The notes beneath the pieces are model-generated. The model was not told the origin of the DNA. It searched no databases and saw only the letters and a list, made by a program, of their open reading frames with translations. From Clostridia bacterium (GTDB taxonomy: Bacteria; Bacillota; Clostridia; Monoglobales; Monoglobaceae): DNA of 64,000 nt. The stretch covers positions 1 to 64,000 of the forward strand of contig JAGAUW010000014.1 of assembly GCA_017620615.1 (NCBI GenBank), given 5' to 3'. Positions 1 to 10,213 of this stretch are shown here, in pieces (the stretch's first letter is position 1; every line of letters begins with the position of its first letter). A program made the translations under genes and the position numbers.

Positions 1-520
1 CAAGCTCCATTTCCATATCTTCAGGGAGTCCGCCAACATTGTGATGAGCCTTTACGCCGTCACTTTCAAGGATGTCGGGATAAATTGTGCCCTGCGCCAA
101 AAAGTCTATGCCCTCAAGTTTTGCCGCTTCTTCATCAAACACCTTGATAAACTCACCGCCGATAATTTTTCTCTTTTTCTCAGGCTCAGCCACATCTTTC
201 AAGAGATCCAAAAATCTGTCTGTGGCATCAATATATATAAGGTTTGCATCAAGCTCTTTGCCGAAAACCTCGATAACCTGTTCGCTTTCGCCCTTTCTCA
301 TAAGTCCGTGGTTCACGTGCACACAAACCAGCTGTTTTCCTATTGCCTTTATAAGAAGTGCTGCAACAACCGAGCTGTCAACACCGCCCGAGAGTGCAAG
401 AAGAACTTTTTTGTCTCCTACTTGAGCACGAACTTCCTCTATCTGTTCTTTGATAAATTTGTCTGCGAGTTCCTTTGTTGTGATACGTTCCATTGTTTCT
501 GGTCTTACATTGCTGTTCAT
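1..520 (-). CDS. guaA: GMP synthetase ATP-pyrophosphatase domain/subunit (partial, runs off the left edge)
   Basis: Converts XMP to GMP using ATP and ammonia, the last step of GMP synthesis. Translation from the ATG gives an adenylating P-loop SGGVDSS at residues 44-50, followed by [27 protein letters not shown] and [10 protein letters not shown], all typical of the GuaA ATP-pyrophosphatase domain. The start is fixed by an AGGAGG eight bases upstream. It lies 19 bp after cysK and is probably cotranscribed with it. The oddity is that the roughly 190-residue N-terminal glutamine amidotransferase domain of ordinary GuaA is absent: the protein begins almost directly at the ATPase domain. Glutaminase could be a separate subunit, as in archaea, or lie in the unseen C-terminal part. 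Confidence 0.88.
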   Translation of the reverse strand, partial: MNSNVRPETMERITTKELADKFIKEQIEEVRAQVGDKKVLLALSGGVDSSVVAALLIKAIGKQLVCVHVNHGLMRKGESEQVIEVFGKELDANLIYIDATDRFLDLLKDVAEPEKKRKIIGGEFIKVFDEEAAKLEGIDFLAQGTIYPDILESDGVKAHHNVGGLPEDMEMEL

Positions 521-539
521 AATTTTTTCCTCCTGTAAT

Positions 540-1472
540 TTAATTTTCTTCAAAAAGCGGAGTTGAAAAGTATCTCTCTGCTGTATCGGGGAGCACTGTC
601 ACCACCGTTTTACCTTTACCTAATTTCTTTGCAAGCTTTATTGCCGCTGCCACATTTGTTCCGCTTGATATACCGCACATTATACCTTCCTTCGAGGCAA
701 GCCCTTTTGCGGTATTTATAGCTTCTTCATCTTTTATTACACAAATATCCGTAAATATGTTCTGGTTTAAAATCTTTGGAATAACTCCGTCACCAATCCC
801 CATTTGAAGATGTGTGCCAATGGAGCCACCCGAAAGGATAGCCGCATGTTCAGGTTCAACCGCCCAGATTTCCATATCGGGATTTTTTGCTTTCAGGGTT
901 TCCCCTATGCCGGTGATGGTACCACCAGTACCAATCCCTGAGCAAAATCCGTGTATTGGACCCGCCACCTGTCTCAGAATTTCCTCTCCGGTAACCTTGC
1001 GCTGAACCTCAACATTGGCAGGGTTTTTAAACTGCTGGGGAACAAACACATTGTCACATTCTTCCTGCATCCGAAGTGCCGTATTGAGACATTCGTGTAT
1101 GCATTCACCAATATTTCCTGCATCGTGGACAAGAATAACCTCTGCGCCATAATGTTTAACAAGCTTTCGCCGTTCTTCACTCACCGAGTCAGGCATAACG
1201 ATTTTCACCTTATAACCTTTAACCGCCCCAACAAGTGCAAGACCAATTCCCTGATTTCCGCTGGTGGGTTCAACAATCACAGTATCTTTATTTATAAGTC
1301 CTCTTTTTTCAGCATCGCAAATCATATTGTAGGCTGTTCTTGTTTTGATTGAGCCACCGACATTTAGTCCCTCAAACTTCACAAGAATTTCTGCCCCGTC
1401 AGGCGGTGCCATATGCGAAAGCCTTATAATAGGAGTATCTCCCATTGCTTCCAAAATATTATCAAAAACCAT
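540..1472 (-). CDS. cysK: Cysteine synthase (O-acetylserine sulfhydrylase)
   Basis: PLP enzyme making cysteine from O-acetylserine and sulfide. At 310 residues it has normal family length. The Schiff-base lysine is K43 in NVGGSIKTR, where the family usually shows NPGGSVKDR. The substrate loop reads [10 protein letters not shown] in place of the common TSGNTG, and a glycine-rich phosphate loop [13 protein letters not shown] is present. It is the first gene of a cysK-guaA unit preceded by a consensus promoter. The motif variants leave some doubt about the exact acceptor substrate, but the fold and catalytic lysine are clear. Confidence 0.93.
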   Translation of the reverse strand: MVFDNILEAMGDTPIIRLSHMAPPDGAEILVKFEGLNVGGSIKTRTAYNMICDAEKRGLINKDTVIVEPTSGNQGIGLALVGAVKGYKVKIVMPDSVSEERRKLVKHYGAEVILVHDAGNIGECIHECLNTALRMQEECDNVFVPQQFKNPANVEVQRKVTGEEILRQVAGPIHGFCSGIGTGGTITGIGETLKAKNPDMEIWAVEPEHAAILSGGSIGTHLQMGIGDGVIPKILNQNIFTDICVIKDEEAINTAKGLASKEGIMCGISSGTNVAAAIKLAKKLGKGKTVVTVLPDTAERYFSTPLFEEN

Positions 1473-1514
1473 TATTATCTTCCTTTAAATTCCAGAAATT
1501 AAATATAATAAAAT

Positions 1515-1544
1515 ATTATATACCCAACACCTCTTTGTTGTCAA
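1515..1544 (-). promoter_or_regulatory. SigmaA-type promoter for cysK-guaA
   Basis: Minus strand shows TTGACA (1539-1544), an 18-bp spacer and TATAAT (1515-1520). Transcription would start about 35 bp before the cysK ATG. No T-box or CymR site was recognised. Confidence 0.75.
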
Positions 1545-1573
1545 TAAAAAGAACAGTATTTTCTAAGGGTTTT

Positions 1574-1780
1574 TCATTTTTTAGAGCGTGGACAATCTTC
1601 ATAAATACATTTTTTGCATTCCCTATCATCGTGACTTTCCAAACAACACATTAAATAATCGCATTCATCACAACAGCATTCAACGATATTGCCTTCTGTG
1701 TCTGTATGTCCGCCATTTCCAAGACAATCAATTCCACAATTTCCAGGCGTTAATTCAACGCCCGTTATATCTACTATCAT
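1574..1780 (-). CDS. Small cysteine-rich protein, unknown function
   Basis: Start chosen at an ATG behind GAGGAAAGGG; a longer frame upstream has no better site. The 68-residue product carries about a dozen cysteines clustered as CGIDC, ECCCDECDY, MCC, ECKKC and a final C, with many Asp/Glu, and ends in a basic RSKK. There is no signal peptide or membrane segment, so it is probably a cytoplasmic metal-binding or redox mini-protein. It faces a small XRE regulator across an operator-like palindrome that sits inside its own promoter, which suggests dedicated repression. I do not recognise a named family. Confidence 0.72.
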   Translation of the reverse strand: MIVDITGVELTPGNCGIDCLGNGGHTDTEGNIVECCCDECDYLMCCLESHDDRECKKCIYEDCPRSKK

Positions 1781-1821
1781 TACATCCCTTTCCTCTCGTA
1801 TAAAATTTCTCATCACACAAC

Positions 1822-1850
1822 ATTTTAGAGTATATGACTCTAAAAGTCAA
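1822..1850 (-). promoter_or_regulatory. Promoter of the cysteine-rich mini-gene
   Basis: TTGACT (1845-1850), 17-bp spacer and TAAAAT (1822-1827) on the minus strand. The spacer is almost entirely occupied by a palindrome, so a bound regulator would exclude RNA polymerase. Confidence 0.72.
1823..1845. promoter_or_regulatory. Palindromic operator candidate for the adjacent XRE regulator
   Basis: Perfect inverted repeat with 9-bp arms, TTTTAGAGT and ACTCTAAAA, separated by ATATG. It lies in the divergent intergenic region between the cysteine-rich gene and the XRE gene. A further ACTCT half-site occurs at 1862-1866. Assignment to this regulator is inference from position. Confidence 0.62.
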
Positions 1851-1898
1851 TAGTGGTATGCACTCTATGTTATGATTTCAAAAGAAAGGGGCGATTTT

Positions 1899-2123
1899 AT
1901 GGATATAGCCGAAAGAATACGTGAGCTTCGCGAGGACAATGACAAAAATCAATCGCAGATAGCTGTTCTTTTAAATGTAGGTCAAAAAACATATTCGGAT
2001 TATGAAAACCGAAAAATAAGAATTCCCCTTGAAAGCGTCATAATCTTAGCAAGATATTATAACGTTGATATGAACTATATTTGTGGAGTAAGCAATCAAA
2101 AACTTCCTTTTCCAAAAAAATAA
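1899..2123 (+). CDS. Small XRE-family helix-turn-helix transcriptional regulator
   Basis: 74 residues, essentially one Cro/CI-type HTH domain. NQSQIAVLLNVGQKTYSDYENRK forms the helix-turn-helix in two parts (positioning helix NQSQIAVLL, recognition helix GQKTYSDYENRK), and the tail ARYYNVDMNYICG is the usual final helix. There is no effector domain. The start is an ATG after AAAGGGG; an upstream in-frame ATG lacks a ribosome site. It is divergent from the cysteine-rich mini-gene and ends in a bidirectional terminator shared with ligA. Likely a local repressor acting on the palindrome between the two genes. Confidence 0.85.
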   Translation: MDIAERIRELREDNDKNQSQIAVLLNVGQKTYSDYENRKIRIPLESVIILARYYNVDMNYICGVSNQKLPFPKK

Positions 2124-2128
2124 CTATT

Positions 2129-2160
2129 AAAAACCACTCATCCAAAGATGAGTGGTTTTT
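2129..2160. terminator. Bidirectional intrinsic terminator between the XRE gene and ligA
   Basis: Perfect 14-bp stem: AAAAACCACTCATC (2129-2142), CAAA loop, GATGAGTGGTTTTT (2147-2160). The A/T ends provide a U-tract in either direction, fitting convergent genes. Confidence 0.88.
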
Positions 2161-2163
2161 CTT

Positions 2164-4149
<1,986 letters not shown>

Positions 4150-4416
4150 TCACCCTTTTGTTTCAGTTTGTGCCGCTTTCAGCTTTTCTATCACATATTC
4201 ATAACCTTTTTCGCCATGAGGGATGAGACATCCGCTGCAATCTTTTATTTTTTCACCATTTTTCCCCACAATCATTTCAAAACTACCTCCGCACTCAGTC
4301 TTATAAAGAGGACAGAAACAAAAAAGGCAGTTTATCCTTTCTGTTTTGTGACACGGATAAAATTCGCAATCTTTATTCTCAAAAAATTTATAACTCACAG
4401 CAAACCAACTCTCCAT
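4150..4416 (-). CDS. Cysteine-rich small domain protein (PF04071-like)
   Basis: Core YKFFENKDCEFYPCH with later NCLFCFCPLY, ECGG and DCSGC matches the 'cysteine-rich small domain' family, a probable metal-binding module of unknown function. The start is ambiguous: the ATG used here lies almost at the predicted transcription start, so translation may be leaderless or begin at a GTG six codons later (4398), behind GGAGAG and just before the conserved domain. Upstream of ligA by 3 bp. In other genomes this family sits near cobyrinate synthases; no such gene is seen here. Confidence 0.78.
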   Translation of the reverse strand: MESWFAVSYKFFENKDCEFYPCHKTERINCLFCFCPLYKTECGGSFEMIVGKNGEKIKDCSGCLIPHGEKGYEYVIEKLKAAQTETKG

Positions 4417-4423
4417 TTCCAAT

Positions 4424-4452
4424 ATTTTAACATATTTGAAACTTAGTGTCAA
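4424..4452 (-). promoter_or_regulatory. SigmaA-type promoter for the small cysteine-rich gene and ligA
   Basis: TTGACA (4447-4452), 17-bp spacer, TAAAAT (4424-4429) on the minus strand. The predicted transcription start falls within a few bases of the ATG at 4416. Confidence 0.78.
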
Positions 4453-4467
4453 CAACAGCCGAAAAGG

Positions 4468-4509
4468 AAAAACACATCACTTTTAATTTTCAAAAATGAT
4501 GTGTTTTTT
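4468..4509 (-). terminator. Intrinsic terminator after the PP2C-like gene
   Basis: AAAAACACATCA (4468-4479) pairs with TGATGTGTTTTT (4497-4508) around an AT-rich loop. Read on the minus strand it directly follows the stop at 4511. Confidence 0.75.
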
Positions 4510-4510
4510 G

Positions 4511-5707
4511 TTAATTGAAATCTATTGGAAGTTCAACATCTGTATTCATTTCTTTTTGAACAGGGGCGTCCTGATTTGTGCTTTCAACCAGTTTCTTTTC
4601 TGATGAATACGGTGTGTCAGTCACCTTGCTTGAAGGTTTTGATGCAGGCTTTGGCTTTGTCTCCTGGGGTTTTTGTACCTCTGCATCTTTTTGTTCGCCT
4701 TTTTCCTCAACCTTTTCCTTTTCAGGTTCTTCTTGGACAACCTTTGGAATCCATACCGGAGAATCAAGTTCTTCTTTCTTTGGCATATTTTCACTTACGA
4801 AAGTCTGTATACCATTTATCATAGAGCCTATGCTATTAGCAACAAAAGTAAACGAAACAGAAAAAACCACACACGCCGCAACGACTGCCAGCCACTTAAC
4901 CAGGGAATGTGCATCATCACTGCCGACAGCAATGCCTCGCTTTGCTTCTATAATCTCTACTGTATAGTTTCCGTTAGGCTCTTTTTGTGTTGCCAATTCT
5001 ATTATCTTTCCGGCTTTGTCTTTGGCTTTTATATTTTTATCCTTGAGCACCTCAATCATTTCATTCTCATCAAGGATATCCATCACCGGCTTGCTGCACA
5101 TAAGAAGAAGCCCGTTACTCTTAAGTTTTATGGAATCTGATGTATATGGAACTGCTTCGCCTTCACCGCCAAATCCTATATACGGGATGGTATCTTTTTT
5201 CTCAAGAGCAGTTTGCAACACTCCCTCATCATTAAGGAAGGTTTTCTCATCCTCAACAAACTTTGGTACTTCCCCGGTAAGTTTTCTGAGAGAGCCATCT
5301 TTAAAATAAAATACAGGGGCATCACCCATATTGTAAACCGTTGCTACATCATTTCCTATGTAAATAACCGAAATATCAACTTCAAACTCATCTTGTTTTT
5401 TTTCAAAAATGAGGCTCTTAACTGCAGAATTGGCAAAGCCAAAATAAGTCCGATTTTCCTTTGTGAAATCCGCACCATAAAAGCCTTTCAAGACATCAAG
5501 AGAAAGATATGCCGCCTCTTCACCTTTAACAGCATTTTTTATGCCGCTGGAAAGGGCATAAAGATTTCGGCTCCTGAAATTTTTATTTTCAGCAAAGCAA
5601 GTGAGCTCTTGCACATCCTCCCTGCAAAAGCCGTTTAGAAAAAAATTGTCCTTGTTCACTTCCTGGGATTCATCCGCATAGGTAGCGACATAAGCCTTAT
5701 ACCTCAT
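4511..5707 (-). CDS. Membrane-anchored PP2C-like protein lacking catalytic aspartates
   Basis: Residues 1-260 resemble a PP2C/Stp phosphatase: an NKDNFFLNG motif where active enzymes have NED, GDAPVFYFKDGSLRKLT matching the family GDSR...LT segment, and LLLMCSKP where LLLCSDG is expected. The DGMGG motif is replaced by SSGIKN and the C-terminal DN-T by GNYT, so at least three metal-binding aspartates are missing. One transmembrane helix follows (about 272-293), then a charged, proline-rich tail. Start set at the ATG behind GAGGTG; another ATG lies four codons upstream. It lies downstream of sigF with its own promoter. Probably a non-catalytic sensor or scaffold; the link to sporulation is only positional. 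Confidence 0.72.
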   Translation of the reverse strand: MRYKAYVATYADESQEVNKDNFFLNGFCREDVQELTCFAENKNFRSRNLYALSSGIKNAVKGEEAAYLSLDVLKGFYGADFTKENRTYFGFANSAVKSLIFEKKQDEFEVDISVIYIGNDVATVYNMGDAPVFYFKDGSLRKLTGEVPKFVEDEKTFLNDEGVLQTALEKKDTIPYIGFGGEGEAVPYTSDSIKLKSNGLLLMCSKPVMDILDENEMIEVLKDKNIKAKDKAGKIIELATQKEPNGNYTVEIIEAKRGIAVGSDDAHSLVKWLAVVAACVVFSVSFTFVANSIGSMINGIQTFVSENMPKKEELDSPVWIPKVVQEEPEKEKVEEKGEQKDAEVQKPQETKPKPASKPSSKVTDTPYSSEKKLVESTNQDAPVQKEMNTDVELPIDFN

Positions 5708-5760
5708 ACTGCACCTCATAATGTCATTAAACGATCTAAAGTCATCAAAAGTTTCATGTT

Positions 5761-5789
5761 ATTTTAACATAATTTGAATATCTAGTCAA
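5761..5789 (-). promoter_or_regulatory. Promoter of the PP2C-like gene
   Basis: TTGACT (5784-5789), 17-bp spacer, TAAAAT (5761-5766) on the minus strand, in the gap after sigF. It makes the PP2C-like gene independently expressible from the sporulation operon. Confidence 0.72.
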
Positions 5790-5818
5790 GAGCACGAGGC
5801 TTTATTTGTCTGGAATTT

Positions 5819-6562
5819 TCATACATCTCTTTTCACTTTTTCACGCATCAAAGTCAATACCTTTTTTTCAATTCGAGACACCTGGACCTGGGAAATCCCA
5901 AGCTGTGTCGCAATCTGTGCCTGAGTTTTCTGTTTAAAATATCTGTATATTATTATCTTTTTTTCCCTATCATCAAACTCTGCCAAAAGCTCCCCGATAA
6001 GTATGCGGTCCACGATTTCTTTTTCACAATTTCTTGTACTTTCAAGACGTTCGATAAGCGCCTTCCCCTCTTTTCCCTCTTCCTTTGGCTCTGCATAAAG
6101 CGATTCAGGTCTAAGTCCTGCTTCGAGTGCCGTAGCAAGTTCTTCAGCACTAACCTCAAGCTTTGCCGCCAGTTCTTTCACCGAAGGCTCACGGTTTTCT
6201 TCACGTCTCATTATTTCCTGGACACTTATCGCCCGGAGTGCAAGCTCTTTAAGGCTGCGACTCACCTTTATTATTCCGTCATCCCTTATGAATCGTTTTA
6301 TTTCGCCTATTATCATGGGCACAGCATATGTCGAAAACTTCACCTCAAAGGCAGGATCAAATTTTTCAATTGCCTTTATAAGTCCAATACAGCCTATCTG
6401 GAAAAGATCCTCTGTTTCGTGACCTCTTCCTGAAAATCTTTTAAGTACACTCCTCACAAGCCCTATGTTTTCTTCTACAATTATGTTTCGTGCAGTCAAA
6501 TCTCCATTTTTTGCTTTTTTAATCAGGCTCTCAATATTTTCATTATATTTTTTTGTCTGCAC
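5819..6562 (-). CDS. sigF: Forespore RNA polymerase sigma factor SigmaF
   Basis: First compartment-specific sigma factor of sporulation, active in the forespore. 247 residues with region 2 (EDLFQIGCIGLIKAIEKFDP, then FSTYAVPMIIGEIKR), region 3, and region 4 with the helix-turn-helix KTQAQIATQLGISQVQVSR. GTG start after GAGGTT. It follows spoIIAB by 4 bp, completing the canonical spoIIAA-spoIIAB-sigF operon; that context favours SigmaF over the closely similar SigmaG. Held inactive by SpoIIAB until SpoIIAA is dephosphorylated. Confidence 0.96.
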   Translation of the reverse strand: MQTKKYNENIESLIKKAKNGDLTARNIIVEENIGLVRSVLKRFSGRGHETEDLFQIGCIGLIKAIEKFDPAFEVKFSTYAVPMIIGEIKRFIRDDGIIKVSRSLKELALRAISVQEIMRREENREPSVKELAAKLEVSAEELATALEAGLRPESLYAEPKEEGKEGKALIERLESTRNCEKEIVDRILIGELLAEFDDREKKIIIYRYFKQKTQAQIATQLGISQVQVSRIEKKVLTLMREKVKRDV

Positions 6563-6566
6563 CGCA

Positions 6567-6986
6567 TTAACCTCTTATTTTCTTTTTCATTGTCACCACA
6601 GTCCCTTCTCCCACTGTAGATTTGACGCTGAGTTCATCCATAAAAGTTTCCATAACAGTAAATCCCATACCGCTTCTCTCTGAATCCGGTTGCGTTGTGA
6701 AAAGCGGTTGCATAGCTTGTCCTATGTCCTCTATTCCCTTTCCGTAATCGGTTATTTCAATCTCCATCACATTTTCAATAACTCGGCAGACGATTTTTAC
6801 AATGCCCTTCATGTTCTCGTATCCATGGACAATAGAATTGGTCACTGCCTCGGATACCGCAGTTTTTATATCAGAAAGCTCCTCAATGCTTATATCAAGC
6901 TGGACCGAAAATGCCCCAACTGTCGCACGAACAAAAGCTTCGTTGCAGCTTTTTGCCGGAACTTCAAGCTTCATATAGTTTTCCAT
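6567..6986 (-). CDS. spoIIAB: Anti-sigma F factor and serine kinase SpoIIAB
   Basis: GHKL-type ATPase that binds and inhibits SigmaF and phosphorylates SpoIIAA. 139 residues with the N-box ([13 protein letters not shown]), G1 box ([10 protein letters not shown]) and G2 box ([10 protein letters not shown]) in order. Behind AGAGGGGG, in operon with spoIIAA, from which it is separated by about 90 bp, a longer gap than usual with no clear hairpin. Confidence 0.96.
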   Translation of the reverse strand: MENYMKLEVPAKSCNEAFVRATVGAFSVQLDISIEELSDIKTAVSEAVTNSIVHGYENMKGIVKIVCRVIENVMEIEITDYGKGIEDIGQAMQPLFTTQPDSERSGMGFTVMETFMDELSVKSTVGEGTVVTMKKKIRG

Positions 6987-7077
6987 TTAGACATTACCCC
7001 CTCTTTTAAAAGGCACCAAAACAGTGCGGCAGATTTTTTCACTTCTCTTAAAAAAATTATTGCATTCGAAATGTTCA

Positions 7078-7395
7078 TTATAATTTCTCCTTACCAAAAT
7101 CCAGAATTTTTTTAAGTCCGGATATTTCGAATATTTTGTCAAGCTGAGGGTTCACCCTTATAACCATTACTTTTCCACCCAAAGCCGAAATCTGTTTGTA
7201 TCTTCCAACCATCATACCAATACCTGAGCTGTCCATAAAAGTTACCCTGTCAAAATCAAACACAAGATTTGTGACATTGCCCGAACTTATTTCCCGGTCC
7301 AGAATATCCCTTATATCACCTGATGTGTGATGGTCTATCTCACCGGACAGCTTTACCACCAATGTCTGACCTATGCATTCAAGCTTTATGTCCAC
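7078..7395 (-). CDS. spoIIAA: Anti-anti-sigma factor SpoIIAA
   Basis: STAS-domain protein that frees SigmaF by binding SpoIIAB. The start is a GTG eight bases after AAAGGAGG, giving 105 residues beginning (M)DIKLECIGQ; a longer in-frame ATG upstream would add an unconserved extension. The phosphorylated serine is S57 in FMDSSGIG. First gene of the sigF operon, behind a SigmaH-like promoter. Confidence 0.95.
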   Translation of the reverse strand: MDIKLECIGQTLVVKLSGEIDHHTSGDIRDILDREISSGNVTNLVFDFDRVTFMDSSGIGMMVGRYKQISALGGKVMVIRVNPQLDKIFEISGLKKILDFGKEKL

Positions 7396-7429
7396 TTCGC
7401 TACCTCCTTTTACAATTTCTTCCATTTTT

Positions 7430-7459
7430 ATATTCGCACACCTTATGCATATTTCCTTG
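7430..7459 (-). promoter_or_regulatory. SigmaH-like promoter for spoIIAA-spoIIAB-sigF
   Basis: Minus strand reads AAGGAAAT (core AGGA at 7454-7457), then GAATAT (core GAAT at 7432-7435), with 18 bp between the cores. This equals the SigmaH arrangement AGGAWWW-N12-RNNGAATWW; the purine preceding each element is not conserved. The homologous operon in Bacillus is SigmaH dependent. Confidence 0.65.
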
Positions 7460-7492
7460 CGATTTTGGGACTTTCGTTCCCGAAAAAACGAC

Positions 7493-7527
7493 AAAAAAAT
7501 ACAGCCGATGAAATCAATCGACTGTAT
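7493..7527 (-). terminator. Intrinsic terminator after valS
   Basis: Minus-strand stem ATACAGTCGA / TCGGCTGTAT (one G-U pair) followed by a run of seven T. It separates the tRNA-synthetase operon from the sigF operon. Confidence 0.8.
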
Positions 7528-7555
7528 TCGTTATTATTTATTTTAACTTGCGGTT

Positions 7556-10183
7556 TTATGCCATTTTCTGAAGGCTCTCCAGAACCTTTTCGAGCATAGC
7601 CTTGTACTTCTCACATTTCTGGCGTTCTTCCTCAACTACGTTTGCCGGAGCCTTGTCTGTAAAGCCCTTGTTCGAAAGCTTGCCCTCGGCACGTTTGATT
7701 TCGCCCTCAAGTCTTACCTTTTCTTTGGTAAGTCTTTCCATTTCTTTTTCGCGGTCAACCAGTTCATCCATAGGAAGAAGAATTTCGGCTCTTGCGGTTA
7801 CAACAGAAACCGCATTTTCAGGCACATCTGTTTTATCTTGCTTGATTTCTGTTTCTGATGCACTTGCAAGCTTTTCAAAGAATACACTTGCCTGAGAGAA
7901 AAGTTCTTCATCTTTTGTTACAACAAAAAGCTTAACTTTCTTTGACGGAGGAACATTCATCTCGTTTCTGACGTTTCTTATTCCTTTGATTGCGTCCATT
8001 ATGCCAACCATTTCAGCCTCTGCTTTGAAGTCAGAAAGTTCAATAGAATACTTAGGCCACTCTGAAATCATAATGCTTTCGCCTTCGTGAGGAAGTGCCT
8101 GCCAGATTTCTTCGGTGATGAACGGCATAAACGGATGAAGGAGCTTGAGTGTATTTGAAAGCACATATGCAAGCACCTGCTGTGCAACTATGTTGCTTTC
8201 GCCCTCTGCAAAGAATCTTGGTTTAACAAGCTCAATATACCAGTCACAGAATTCGTCCCAGATAAAGTCATAGAGTTTTTGAACAGCTATACCAAGCTCA
8301 TATTTATCAAGATTTTCGGTAACCTCGCGAACAAGTTCGTTGTATCTGTGAAGTATCCATTTGTCTTCAATGTGAAGTTTGTCCTTTGCGGGAAGCTCAG
8401 CCTTGTCGATTGAAAGGTTCATCATGACAAAACGTGATGCATTCCAGATTTTGTTTGCAAAGTTTCTGCTTGCCTCAACTCTTTCGATATAGAATCTCAT
8501 ATCGTTGCCAGGTGAGTTTCCTGTTGCAAGGGTAAATCTCAGTGCATCTGCACCGTATTTATCCACAATTTCAAGAGGGTCAATGCCGTTACCCAGTGAT
8601 TTTGACATTTTTCTGCCTTGACTGTCACGGACAAGGCCGTGAATATAAACGTGCTTGAAAGGTTTCTTGTTCATGTGCTCAAGACCTGAGAAAATCATTC
8701 TTGCAACCCAGAAGAAAATAATATCATAACCGGTAACCAGAACAGATGTGGGATAAAAATAATCAAGGTCATCCGTCTTTTCGGGCCAGCCAAGAGTTGA
8801 GAACGGCCAAAGTGCTGATGAGAACCATGTATCAAGAACATCGTCTTCCTGCTTGAGCCTACCGCCACACTTGGGGCAAGCGTCAATATCAGTTTTTGAA
8901 ACTGTCATTTCTCCGCATTCCTGACAGTAAAATGCCGGAATTCTGTGTCCCCACCAGAGTTGACGTGAGATACACCAATCGTGTACATTTTCCATCCAGT
9001 TCATATATGTCTTTGAGAAACGGTCAGGAATGAATGCAACGTCTCCGTCTTTAACCACCTTAATAGCTCTTTCTGCAAGAGGCGGCATCTTCACAAACCA
9101 CTGGTTTGATGTGATAGGCTCAACCGTTGTTCCACAGCGATAACACTGACCAACATTGTGGCTGTGTTCCTCAATTTTCACAAGGAGACCCTCTTTTTCA
9201 AGGTCCTCAATCATAGCCTTGCGGGCTTCGTATCTGTCCATTCCCTCATACTTTCCGCCGTATGAATTGATGGTTGCGTCATCGTTAAGTACTTTTATCT
9301 GCTCCAGGTTATGACGAAGACCAACTTCAAAGTCGTTGGGGTCGTGTGCAGGTGTGATTTTCACACAGCCTGTACCGAATTCTTTGTCAACATAGTCATC
9401 GGCAATAACCGGAATTTCTCTGCCCACAAGAGGGAGAATAAGTGTTTTGCCAACCAAATCCTTGTATCTTTCGTCTTCGGGATTTACCGCAACAGCCGTA
9501 TCACCAAGAAGAGTTTCAGGACGTGTTGTAGCAATAATCACAAAATCATCGCTGTCTTTCACAGGGTACTTTATGTGCCAGAAGTTTCCTGCCTGCTCTG
9601 CATATTCAACCTCTGCATCAGAGAGTGCAGTAGTACAACAAGGACACCAGTTGATTATGCGGTTACCCCTGTAAATCAGACCTTTATTATAAAGATTTAC
9701 AAAAACCTCACGAACAGCCTTTGAACAGCCCTCATCCATAGTAAATCTTTCTCTTTCCCAGTCACAAGAGCAACCAAGCTTTTTAATCTGGTTTATAATG
9801 CGGTTTCCGTACTGTTCTTTCCAGTCCCATACAAGCTTCAAGAACTCATCACGGCCAAGGTCGTGGCGTGTGAGCCCCTTTTCTTTTCTAAGGTTCTCTT
9901 CAACCTTTATCTGTGTCGCAATGCCTGCATGGTCAGTTCCCGGAACCCAGAGGGCCGCGTACCCTTGCATCCTTTTTGTTCTGATAAGTATATCCTGGAA
10001 AGTCTCGTCCAGTGCGTGACCCATATGAAGCTGTCCGGTTACATTTGGAGGTGGAATAACAATAGTGAAAGGCTCTTTTTCCTTATCTATTTTTGTATGA
10101 AAATATCCCTTTTCCACCCAAGTCGAATATATCCGGTCTTCAACTGCTTTCGGGTCGTATGTTTTTGGTAATTCTCTGGCCAC
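7556..10183 (-). CDS. valS: Valyl-tRNA synthetase
   Basis: Class I aminoacyl-tRNA synthetase charging tRNA-Val. 875 residues with the HIGH-type motif [16 protein letters not shown] near residue 45, an editing domain, [12 protein letters not shown], and a C-terminal coiled coil ([20 protein letters not shown]). GTG start behind AAAGGGG. Last gene of a unit running through aspS, a DUF4340 gene and tyrS; no T-box precedes it. Confidence 0.97.
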   Translation of the reverse strand: MARELPKTYDPKAVEDRIYSTWVEKGYFHTKIDKEKEPFTIVIPPPNVTGQLHMGHALDETFQDILIRTKRMQGYAALWVPGTDHAGIATQIKVEENLRKEKGLTRHDLGRDEFLKLVWDWKEQYGNRIINQIKKLGCSCDWERERFTMDEGCSKAVREVFVNLYNKGLIYRGNRIINWCPCCTTALSDAEVEYAEQAGNFWHIKYPVKDSDDFVIIATTRPETLLGDTAVAVNPEDERYKDLVGKTLILPLVGREIPVIADDYVDKEFGTGCVKITPAHDPNDFEVGLRHNLEQIKVLNDDATINSYGGKYEGMDRYEARKAMIEDLEKEGLLVKIEEHSHNVGQCYRCGTTVEPITSNQWFVKMPPLAERAIKVVKDGDVAFIPDRFSKTYMNWMENVHDWCISRQLWWGHRIPAFYCQECGEMTVSKTDIDACPKCGGRLKQEDDVLDTWFSSALWPFSTLGWPEKTDDLDYFYPTSVLVTGYDIIFFWVARMIFSGLEHMNKKPFKHVYIHGLVRDSQGRKMSKSLGNGIDPLEIVDKYGADALRFTLATGNSPGNDMRFYIERVEASRNFANKIWNASRFVMMNLSIDKAELPAKDKLHIEDKWILHRYNELVREVTENLDKYELGIAVQKLYDFIWDEFCDWYIELVKPRFFAEGESNIVAQQVLAYVLSNTLKLLHPFMPFITEEIWQALPHEGESIMISEWPKYSIELSDFKAEAEMVGIMDAIKGIRNVRNEMNVPPSKKVKLFVVTKDEELFSQASVFFEKLASASETEIKQDKTDVPENAVSVVTARAEILLPMDELVDREKEMERLTKEKVRLEGEIKRAEGKLSNKGFTDKAPANVVEEERQKCEKYKAMLEKVLESLQKMA

Positions 10184-10213
10184 AAAATCTGCCCCTTTCG
10201 TAATCTAAATATG

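Noticed and set aside
4150-4455. Longer 101-residue start for the PF04071-like gene
   Set aside because: That start lies upstream of the predicted -10 and inside the promoter, so it would not be transcribed.
7396-7494. N-terminal extension of SpoIIAA to 138 residues
   Set aside because: The extension overlaps the SigmaH-like promoter and a strong ribosome site marks the GTG at 7395.
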